Source: Candida dubliniensis CD36 (taxonomy: Eukaryota > Ascomycota > Pichiomycetes > Serinales > Debaryomycetaceae). Taken from it: a stretch of 64,000 bases of DNA. The position numbers and the translations under genes are program-made. Positions 56,462 through 64,000 of the stretch are shown in pieces (position 1 is the stretch's first letter; each line of letters opens with the position of its first letter). The DNA is taken from positions 1,455,501 to 1,519,500 of the forward strand of contig NC_012863.1 in the NCBI RefSeq assembly GCF_000026945.1. The letters run 5' to 3'. Under the pieces are notes generated by a model. It ran no database searches. It was given only the letters and a program-made list of their open reading frames with translations, and was not told where the DNA came from.

Positions 56462-59400
56462 ATGTCTGATTCAGAATCTGACTATTTCACTGATGGCTCA
56501 GAAGATGATTTTGTTCCAACTTCTAAAAAATCTACCAAGAAAAACGCGTCTTCCAAACAAAAGCAGCCTCTTGCTGATGCAACCAATAGCACAGTCAGTT
56601 CATCGCGTTCTTCCACTCCTAAACCTAGCAATGCTTCAGAAACGTATCAAAAACTTTCCCAGTTAGAGCATATTTTGAAAAGACCCGACACTTATATTGG
56701 ATCTGTTGAAAAAACCAAAACAGAAATGTGGTGTTTTGATGCTGACACTGAATCCATGGTGTTCAAAGAAGTTACTATTGTTCCTGGGTTGTATAAGATA
56801 TTTGATGAAATTTTGGTTAATGCTGCTGATAACAAAATCAGAGACCCTAGTATGAAGAATATCAGAGTCAAAATCGACGCGGAAAACAATATAATAGAGG
56901 TAATGAATGATGGGAAAGGTATACCAGTTGAAATGCACACCAAAGAAAATATGTATATTCCTGAATTGATTTTTGGTAACTTATTAACTTCTTCGAACTA
57001 TGACGACAATGAGAAAAAAGTTACTGGTGGTAGAAATGGGTTTGGTGCCAAATTATGTAATATTTTCTCTACTCAATTTGAAGTGGAAACTGCTGATTTG
57101 AATATGGGGAAATTATATAAGCAATCTTGGACAAATAACATGTCAAATGTCTCGAAACCAAAAATCACCACTTTAAAAACCAAAAAAGAATATACCAAGA
57201 TCACTTTTAGACCAGACTTGAGCAAATTTGATATGGACTGTTTGGATAATGACCTTTTATCTGTTTTGAGAAGAAGAGTTTATGATTTATGTGGTACTGT
57301 CAAAAACTGTAACATTTATTTAAATGAAAAGAGGTTAAACATCTCCAGTTTTAAGAGCTATGTGGAAATGTATGTCAAAGCCATCAAAGAAAGATCACCT
57401 GAACCTGAACCTCAGGATGGAACCATCAAGAATTTCACCACCATTGTTCATGAAGTGTTTAATGATAGATGGGAAGTTGCCTTTGCTGTTAGTGATGGAT
57501 CTTTTAATCAAGTCAGTTTTGTCAACTCCATTGCCACAACATCAGGGGGTACACATGTCAAATACGTCTCGGATCAGATCATTAATAAATTAGTCGAAAC
57601 ATTATCCAAGAAGGAAAAAGGTAAGAAGAAACTTATGATTAAACCCCAGGAAGTTAGAGATAATATGTTTTTATTTATCAATTGTCTTATTGAAAACCCA
57701 GCTTTTACTTCCCAAACAAAAGAACAATTAACAACAAAAGTTTCACAGTTTGGAGGTAAAGATAAGTTTGTTGCCAATGATAATTTGATCAACCGTATTT
57801 TGAAAACCAGTATAGTAGAGAAAATTAGAGCTATTGCCAATGCGAACGAAGACAAGGCACTTCAAAAAGCTGATGGTAGCAGAAAACTGCGTATCAAGGG
57901 TCAAGTTAATTTGGTTGATGCAAACAGAGCTGGTACAAAAGACGGACACAATTGTACTTTAATTTTAACAGAAGGGCTTTCTGCTATGAATTTAGCGGTT
58001 GCTGGGCTTTCGGTTGTCGGGAGGGATTATTACGGATGCTTCCCATTGCGTGGTAAATTATTGAACGTTCGTGAAGCTTCAGCAGATCAAATTGCTAAAA
58101 ATTCCGAAATCAACTCTTTGAAACAAATCATTGGGTTGCAACATAAAAAAGTTTACACAGCTGAGAATATAAAATCGTTAAGATATGGTCATATTATGAT
58201 TATGACAGATCAAGATCAGGATGGATCGCATATAAAGGGGTTGATTATCAACTTTTTAGAAACCTCGTTTCCTGGATTGTTGGATATTCCTGGGTTCTTA
58301 CTAGAATTTATTACTCCAATTGTTAAGGTTACTGTTAGAGCAAGGGGTGCTGGTGGTAAACGTGTTATACCATTTTATACAATGCCTGAATTTGAACACT
58401 GGAGAGACACTGAAGGGAAACAATGTCGTTGGACTCAAAAGTATTACAAAGGTTTGGGTACTTCTACTCCTATGGAAGCACGTGAATATTTCACGGCCTT
58501 GGATCGTCATTTAAAGAGATTTCATGCATTGCAAGGTGAAGACAAAAATTATATTGATTTGGCATTCCTGAAAAAGAAAGCTGATGAAAGAAAGGAATGG
58601 TTACAAGGATTTTTACCAGGTACCCATCTTGACCCTGAAATTACCGAAATTCCTATTAGTGATTTCATTAATAAAGAGTTGATTTTGTTTTCAATGTCTG
58701 ATAATGTAAGATCGATTCCATCCGTTTTGGATGGGTTCAAACCAGGGCAAAGAAAAGTTTTGTATGGATGTTTTAAGAAAAAATTGAGAAGCGAAATTAA
58801 AGTTGCCCAATTGGCAGGATATGTAAGTGAAAACACAGGATATCATCATGGTGAGCAGTCGTTGGTGCAAACTATAATTGGTCTTGCGCAAAATTTCATT
58901 GGGTCTAATAACATCAACGTATTGAAGCCAAATGGTTCGTTTGGTTCGCGTGCTGCTGGTGGTAAGGATTTCTCGGCTGCGAGATATATTTTCACGGAAT
59001 TGAGTGAAATTACTCGGAAAATATTCAATCCATTGGATGATCCCTTGTACACTTATGTCCAAGATGATGAGCAAACAGTTGAACCGGAATGGTACTTGCC
59101 TGTTTTGCCCATGATTTTGGTAAATGGTGCTGAAGGCATTGGTACTGGTTGGTCTACAAATATTCCTTCATACAATCCCAAAGATCTTGTTGCAAATATA
59201 AGACGATTAATGAATGGTGAAGAATTACAGGAAATGACCCCATGGTACAAAGGGTGGGGTGGTGATCTCGAGCCAATGGGACCGCAAAAGTTCAAAGTTT
59301 CCGGAAGAATTGAACAAATTGATCTGAATACAGTTGAAATTACAGAAATTCCAGTGAAAACTTGGACCAACAATGTCAAGGAATTTTTACTCAGTGGGTT

Positions 59401-60847
59401 TGGAAACGAAAAGACACAGCCATGGATTAAAGATATGGAGGAACACCATACTACTTCGATCAGATTTGTGGTGAAATTGACTGATGCTGAAATGCAAAAA
59501 TCTTTACGAATTGGTCTTTTGGAGAGGTTCAAGTTGGTGTCTTCTTTGAGTTTGGCCAATATGGTTGCTTTCGATCCTATGGGTAGAATCAAAAAATATA
59601 ACGATGTTTTAGAAATAATTAAGGATTTCTATTATGTTCGATTGGAATACTACCAAAAGAGAAAGGATTACATGACAGACAATTTACAGAATCAATTGTT
59701 GATGTTGAGTGAACAGGCGAGGTTTATCAAAATGATAATTGAGAAACAATTGAGTGTTGCCAACAAGAAAAAGAAGCAATTGGTTGCATTGTTGGAAGAA
59801 CATAATTTTACAAAATTCAGTAAAGATGGGAAGCCAATTAAATCTAATCAAGAATTGTTGACTGGTGAAGCTGCTGATGAAGAAGAGGAAGTCGAAGAAC
59901 AAGAAGGTGACGAAGATGTGGGAGATACTTCTATAGCCAATATTCAAGAAGGAGAAACTGAACAAACAGCTCATGTTCCAGAAACTATCTATTCATCTTA
60001 TGATTATTTGTTGGGTATGGCAATTTGGTCGTTAACTTATGAACGGTTTATGAAGATAATGCAACAACGTGACCAAAAGGAAGCAGAATTGAATGCCTTA
60101 TTATCAAAATCGGCAAAGGATCTTTGGAACCATGATTTGGATGAATTTTTGGTTGAATTTGACAAGTTCTTGATTCGTGATGAACAAGAAAGAGAATCTT
60201 TGGCTTCTAATGGGAAGAAAAAACCAACCAAGAGAAGAGCCAAGGCAACTGCCACCAAAGAGCAGCCAACCAATAAGAAAATTAAAGTTGAACCAAAAGA
60301 AAAGAAAACTACATCAGTCAAGCCAGTGGTAAAGAAAGAGGTTTCAAGTGAACCACAATCGTCTTCTTCTTCTTCCAAGCCTAAAGATAAGGATGATATA
60401 TTGTCATTTTTCTCTCCATCAAGCAATGGTGCTAAAAAGACAAACAAAACATCAGGTGGATCAACATCCAATAAAAAGATTGAAACAATTACACTTTTCA
60501 GTGATGATGATGACGATGACGATATATTTAATTTAAATCTGTCATCTTCCACGAAAGTCAAAAAAGAGACAAAATCAAGGTCTGCTACCCCAGTTGTTGA
60601 GAAACAAAAGAAGCAAAAACCTTCTGGTAAACAATCTATTTTGGACGAATTAGAGGATCTTGAAATATTAGGAAGTTTTGATAAACCAACGTCAAAAGAA
60701 AGAAGACCCAGAGAAACTGCTTCAACAACAAACAGAAATACTAAAAAAAAACCTGTCATTATAGATAGTGATGATGATGAAGATGACGATATTGTTATGA
60801 GTGATGGGGATGATGGTGATGATGATGATTTTATTGTAGATGAATAG
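56462..60847 (+). CDS. TOP2: DNA topoisomerase II
   Basis: From the ATG at 56462 the product is 1461 aa, the length of C. albicans Top2; the longer frame from 56372 adds a hydrophobic, poorly coding stretch. It is the nuclear type IIA topoisomerase that passes duplex DNA through a double-strand break. The GHKL ATPase domain comes first, with FDEILVNAADN and GRNGFGAKLCNIFS. The TOPRIM domain follows with TEGLSAMNLAVAG and TDQDQDGSHIKG, then FINKELILFS. The catalytic tyrosine is Y842 in AARYIFTEL. The C-terminal ~250 residues are Lys/Glu/Ser-rich and end in acidic Asp tracts, the usual regulatory tail. The TOPRIM EGDSA motif reads EGLSA here. Codons 476, 703 and 955 are CTG, probably Ser. Confidence 0.98.
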   Translation: MSDSESDYFTDGSEDDFVPTSKKSTKKNASSKQKQPLADATNSTVSSSRSSTPKPSNASETYQKLSQLEHILKRPDTYIGSVEKTKTEMWCFDADTESMVFKEVTIVPGLYKIFDEILVNAADNKIRDPSMKNIRVKIDAENNIIEVMNDGKGIPVEMHTKENMYIPELIFGNLLTSSNYDDNEKKVTGGRNGFGAKLCNIFSTQFEVETADLNMGKLYKQSWTNNMSNVSKPKITTLKTKKEYTKITFRPDLSKFDMDCLDNDLLSVLRRRVYDLCGTVKNCNIYLNEKRLNISSFKSYVEMYVKAIKERSPEPEPQDGTIKNFTTIVHEVFNDRWEVAFAVSDGSFNQVSFVNSIATTSGGTHVKYVSDQIINKLVETLSKKEKGKKKLMIKPQEVRDNMFLFINCLIENPAFTSQTKEQLTTKVSQFGGKDKFVANDNLINRILKTSIVEKIRAIANANEDKALQKADGSRKLRIKGQVNLVDANRAGTKDGHNCTLILTEGLSAMNLAVAGLSVVGRDYYGCFPLRGKLLNVREASADQIAKNSEINSLKQIIGLQHKKVYTAENIKSLRYGHIMIMTDQDQDGSHIKGLIINFLETSFPGLLDIPGFLLEFITPIVKVTVRARGAGGKRVIPFYTMPEFEHWRDTEGKQCRWTQKYYKGLGTSTPMEAREYFTALDRHLKRFHALQGEDKNYIDLAFLKKKADERKEWLQGFLPGTHLDPEITEIPISDFINKELILFSMSDNVRSIPSVLDGFKPGQRKVLYGCFKKKLRSEIKVAQLAGYVSENTGYHHGEQSLVQTIIGLAQNFIGSNNINVLKPNGSFGSRAAGGKDFSAARYIFTELSEITRKIFNPLDDPLYTYVQDDEQTVEPEWYLPVLPMILVNGAEGIGTGWSTNIPSYNPKDLVANIRRLMNGEELQEMTPWYKGWGGDLEPMGPQKFKVSGRIEQIDLNTVEITEIPVKTWTNNVKEFLLSGFGNEKTQPWIKDMEEHHTTSIRFVVKLTDAEMQKSLRIGLLERFKLVSSLSLANMVAFDPMGRIKKYNDVLEIIKDFYYVRLEYYQKRKDYMTDNLQNQLLMLSEQARFIKMIIEKQLSVANKKKKQLVALLEEHNFTKFSKDGKPIKSNQELLTGEAADEEEEVEEQEGDEDVGDTSIANIQEGETEQTAHVPETIYSSYDYLLGMAIWSLTYERFMKIMQQRDQKEAELNALLSKSAKDLWNHDLDEFLVEFDKFLIRDEQERESLASNGKKKPTKRRAKATATKEQPTNKKIKVEPKEKKTTSVKPVVKKEVSSEPQSSSSSSKPKDKDDILSFFSPSSNGAKKTNKTSGGSTSNKKIETITLFSDDDDDDDIFNLNLSSSTKVKKETKSRSATPVVEKQKKQKPSGKQSILDELEDLEILGSFDKPTSKERRPRETASTTNRNTKKKPVIIDSDDDEDDDIVMSDGDDGDDDDFIVDE

Positions 60848-61124
60848 AAAACTATTGTATTTGTGTGGAATTAGAAATAATAGATTTGATTGTATGTATA
60901 GAGTCCAGACGTGTTGTTGGTAGTTTATTCATTAGCTGAGCATATTGGATTGGAGTTATTGACTGTAGCAATAAACCTGGTTCAACATCATGTAAGATAT
61001 TCCCGTCAACGCCATCCTTCAATCTACGTGCAAGAAGATAGAAATAAAACTGATTATAAATATATTTACTTTGTGTTGCTATACACAATTATTTTTTCCT
61101 AAATAAAAAACAAACCAATTGATT
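60848..61124. other. Convergent gap between TOP2 and SDH1
   Basis: About 280 bp between two stop codons. It is less repetitive than other gaps, and the minus strand is open for 78 codons (60852-61088), but without an ATG start. I treat it as the overlapping 3' UTRs. Confidence 0.45.
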
Positions 61125-63050
61125 CTAATACACTCTCTTGGCTGGTGGGACTGGTTTACAATCGTTTTCGTCCAATGTGGTCTTGACAACATCTCTATAA
61201 TCCAATCTCACTGGACCGCCAACGGTTTCTTGGTAAGATAAGGTGTGTTTTCTCCAGTTAACATCATCTCTATCTGGGAAATCGTCTCTGGAATGAGCAC
61301 CTCTTGATTCTGTTCTAGCAGCAGCTGATGCAGCAGTTTGAGTGGCACAAGTTAACAAGTTTTGTAATTCTAAAGTTTCAACCAAATCTGAGTTCCAAAT
61401 CATAGAACGGTCAGTAGTCTTGACGTCTTCAAAGCTCTTGTCCACTTCACCAATATGCTCCACACATTGGTCCAAAGTTTCTTGAGTTCTAAACACAGCA
61501 CAACCCTTTTGCATAGTCTTTTGCATTTCTAATCTAATATCAGCAGTTGGTTTGGAACCATTAGCGTTTCTGAGTTTGTCCAAGTTGGCAATTGATTCAT
61601 AACCAATATCTTTAGCGTGGTCTGGAATTGGAGTACCTGGTTGCAAATTATCTCTAATAGTGTGAGCAACAGCTCTTCCAAAAACAACCAAATCCAATAA
61701 GGAGTTAGCACCCAATCTATTGGCACCGTGGACAGAAGCACAAGCAGCTTCACCACAAGCTAATAAACCTGGAACAACTTCATCGTTACCATCAGCACTC
61801 TTTTTCAAAACTTCACCTTTCCAGTTGGTTGGAATACCACCCATATTGTAATGAACAGTTGGTAAGATAGGAATTGGTTCTTTAGTAACATCAACACCGG
61901 CGAAAATGTGGGCAGTTTCAGAAATACCTGGTAATCTTTCTTTCAACACTGGAGCTGGAATATGACTCAATTGTAAGTACATGTGATCCTTTTCTGGACC
62001 AACACCTCTGCCTTCGTTAATTTCCATAGTAATAGCTCTAGAAACAACATCTCTGGAAGCTAAATCTTTGGCAGATGGAGCGTATCTTTCCATAAATCTT
62101 TCACCTTCAGAGTTGACCAAGAAACCACCTTCACCTCTAGCACCTTCAGTAATAAGACAACCGGAACCATAAATACCAGATGGATGGAATTGAACGAATT
62201 CCAAATCTTCTAAAGGCAAACCAGCTCTAGAAACCATAGCGTAACCATCACCAGTACAAGTGTGAGCAGAAGTACAAGAGAAGTAAGCTCTACCGTAACC
62301 ACCAGTAGCCATAATGGTTCTGTTAGCAAAGAATCTGTGCAAAGTACCATCTTCTTCATTATAAGCAATGATACCAATACAAGCACCATCTTTCATCATC
62401 AAATCCATGGCGAAGAATTCAATGAAGAAATGACAGTCGTGTCTCAAGGATTGACCATATAAGGAATGCAACAAGGCATGACCAGTTCTATCGGCAACAG
62501 CACAAGTTCTGTAAGCTTGGCCACCTTTACCAAATTCTTTAGATTGACCACCAAAGGCTCTTTGATAAATTCTACCTTCATCATTTCTAGAGAATGGGAC
62601 ACCATAATGTTCCAATTCATAAATAGAAGCTGGAGCTTCTTTGGTCATGTAATGAATAGCATCTTGGTCACCTAACCAATCAGAACCTTTAACGGTATCA
62701 TAGAAATGCCAATGCCAGTCATCTGGGTGCATATTACCCAAAGCAGCATTAATACCACCTTGAGCAGCAACAGTATGTGATCTGGTTGGGAACAATTTAG
62801 AAACACAAGCGGTTTTGAAACCTTCAGAGACTAAACCAAAAGCTGCTCTCAAACCAGCACCACCAGCACCAACGACAACACAGTCATATTCGTGGTCAAC
62901 GACATGGTATTTTTGGCTCATATACTTGGCAGCATTGAAATCTTGACCTTTGACATTTGATCCAATAACTTGAGATCTAACTGAAGATGAAGATAATAAT
63001 CTCTTTGTCACTGCTGAGCTTCTCACTTGATTACGGAATGAAGTCAACAT
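61125..63050 (-). CDS. SDH1: Succinate dehydrogenase flavoprotein subunit
   Basis: The 641-aa product is the FAD-bearing subunit of mitochondrial complex II, which oxidises succinate to fumarate (named SDH12 in C. albicans). A basic, Ser/Arg-rich presequence occupies about residues 1-30. The dinucleotide-binding motif [15 protein letters not shown] follows, with GAGGAG at residues 61-66. Covalent FAD attachment is expected at H92 in [32 protein letters not shown] and [16 protein letters not shown] are the active-site and FAD-domain motifs. The C-terminal WRKHTLSYQ...RPV-type end is also typical. Codon use is biased toward frequent codons, as expected for an abundant enzyme. It converges with TOP2. 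Confidence 0.98.
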   Translation of the reverse strand: MLTSFRNQVRSSAVTKRLLSSSSVRSQVIGSNVKGQDFNAAKYMSQKYHVVDHEYDCVVVGAGGAGLRAAFGLVSEGFKTACVSKLFPTRSHTVAAQGGINAALGNMHPDDWHWHFYDTVKGSDWLGDQDAIHYMTKEAPASIYELEHYGVPFSRNDEGRIYQRAFGGQSKEFGKGGQAYRTCAVADRTGHALLHSLYGQSLRHDCHFFIEFFAMDLMMKDGACIGIIAYNEEDGTLHRFFANRTIMATGGYGRAYFSCTSAHTCTGDGYAMVSRAGLPLEDLEFVQFHPSGIYGSGCLITEGARGEGGFLVNSEGERFMERYAPSAKDLASRDVVSRAITMEINEGRGVGPEKDHMYLQLSHIPAPVLKERLPGISETAHIFAGVDVTKEPIPILPTVHYNMGGIPTNWKGEVLKKSADGNDEVVPGLLACGEAACASVHGANRLGANSLLDLVVFGRAVAHTIRDNLQPGTPIPDHAKDIGYESIANLDKLRNANGSKPTADIRLEMQKTMQKGCAVFRTQETLDQCVEHIGEVDKSFEDVKTTDRSMIWNSDLVETLELQNLLTCATQTAASAAARTESRGAHSRDDFPDRDDVNWRKHTLSYQETVGGPVRLDYRDVVKTTLDENDCKPVPPAKRVY

Positions 63051-64000
63051 CTTAAAAATTATATTTTATGAGGGGGGGGTGGGTGTTGAAGTAGAAATTT
63101 TATAGGAACAAAATAAATAAACAGGAAAAAAAACCTTTAAATAATTGAGAAAAAAATGCAAATAATTGGAGGTGGTGAAATAAAATAAAGCTTCCAAGTC
63201 TATCTTTCTTTCTTTCCTTTCTTTGATTCCAGCCTTGAAAGGATTTAAACTTGTTCTTGATTGGAATTGGAAAAGTGTAAAAGAAAAAGAAATATGAGGA
63301 ATACTTTTGTTATTGAGAGGAATGAGAAATTTTTTTTTTTTTCTTCTGGTTCTGTTTTCTGGAGTCAATCGCTAAGATTTATTGGATTGGAAATTTTTCA
63401 CTTTATAAAATAAAACGCCTCCTGTTCTTTACGAAACCTTGGAATTTCTAGGAAATAAGTTAACAATGTTATTGTCTTCTTCATCTACAATTATATAATA
63501 GGAACCATTCTTTTGATTTATGGGCCATTGTAATTGAAACTTGGTGTAAATTAAAAAACGTCTCATGATTGGTTTTTTCATTTTCTCTTCTATGTATTAC
63601 AAAATGCTTGAATTTAATAGGTCAGTTTTTTGTGAGCCGCATTTTCCCGGTTGGGAAGATTGACCCCGGGGAAAGTCAAGAAGAAAAAAATGAGGATTGC
63701 AGCAGCAGCAGTACTAGCACAACTTGTAATGAAAAAGGCAATTCTTAGAGAGCGTTTTTTTTTTTTTTCTCCGAGGTCAAACTTATTCGGCAATTTCTAT
63801 GGTAATATTTCTCAATTTTTGCAGCTATCTCATTCAATACAACCTTTAGTTGGCCTTAATCCTTATTATGAGCATTTGGAGTAACCAGTTAGTATTACAT
63901 CGAGTGCTAAATGGTCTCCTAAGTGGTTACTGTTTGGTCTTGACACGATAATTCTTCATGCTTAGACTAAGAGATAATGGAAGTTTCCTAGTAGAAACGA
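63051..64000. other. SDH1 promoter region to window end
   Basis: The first ~300 bp upstream of SDH1 have a G-run (63072-63079), T-tracts and an AAAG/CTTT-rich area near 63203-63224. A GCAGCAGCA repeat lies at about 63699-63710. No conserved ORF reaches the window edge; the 77-aa ORF at 63651-63884 has no motif. Further upstream genes would lie outside. Confidence 0.45.

Noticed and set aside
60037..60759. 240-aa minus-strand ORF inside TOP2
   Set aside because: It is the antisense of the Lys/Ser/Asp-rich Top2 tail, giving hydrophobic Leu/Phe/Ser translation with no motif.
60852..61088. 78-codon minus-strand ORF between SDH1 and TOP2
   Set aside because: It begins with TTG, not ATG, lies only about 40 bp after the SDH1 stop codon on the same strand, and I recognise no family. 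It looks unusually protein-like (LPTTRLDSIH), so a missed exon cannot be fully excluded.

Overview
This window looks like a chromosome segment of a diploid yeast of the Candida albicans / C. dubliniensis group. It is AT-rich, full of microsatellites, and almost free of introns. Its genes include CEK1, XUT1, an MNN4-like gene, a HYR/IFF-family adhesin, PDC11, CBF1 and TOP2. The strongest internal evidence is the genetic code. Several CTG codons fall where other eukaryotes keep serine (TOP2 codons 476 and 703, PRI2 codon 5), which is the signature of the CUG-Ser clade. Proteins should therefore be read with CTG as Ser. I could not separate C. albicans from its closest relatives by eye.

Layout. 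0.4-8.7 kb is a compact gene block: an SBE2/SBE22-like cell-wall protein (+), the mitochondrial AFG1-type ATPase (-), an SLC35F6-like transporter (-), the INO80 subunit IES6 (+) and a Tca17/TRAPPC2L-type TRAPP subunit (-). 8.9-17.1 kb is an accessory zone with three retroelement relics: a Ty1/copia relic between inverted LTR arms, a solo LTR with perfect 10-bp ends, and a gag-only relic between a second pair of inverted arms. One small conserved gene (12.5-13.1 kb) sits inside it. 17.5-18.7 kb is CEK1, followed by about 3.5 kb of low-complexity DNA and an LTR-plus-gag-start relic (22.2-22.7 kb). 22.8-29.2 kb holds PRI2 and SPT16, divergently transcribed with two MCB boxes between them, and a PEX11-family peroxin. 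30.8-32.6 kb is XUT1, then 5.9 kb without genes. 38.5-41.4 kb is the MNN4-like gene, followed by more relics, including a Ty3/gypsy RNase H fragment. 43.8-50.1 kb holds the large GPI adhesin and a second, nonsense-interrupted GPI-protein gene. 51.0-63.1 kb is a housekeeping block: PDC11, CBF1 (with an intron after only nine coding bases), a DNAJC9-like J protein, TOP2 and SDH1.

Themes. Glycolysis and respiration are represented by PDC11 and SDH1. Chromatin and DNA metabolism are represented by IES6, SPT16, PRI2, TOP2 and CBF1. Cell-wall, invasion and surface functions are represented by the SBE2-like gene, CEK1, the MNN4-like gene and the two GPI-protein genes. There is no operon structure; genes are monocistronic with convergent or divergent neighbours. 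I saw no tRNA or rRNA gene and no CRISPR array.
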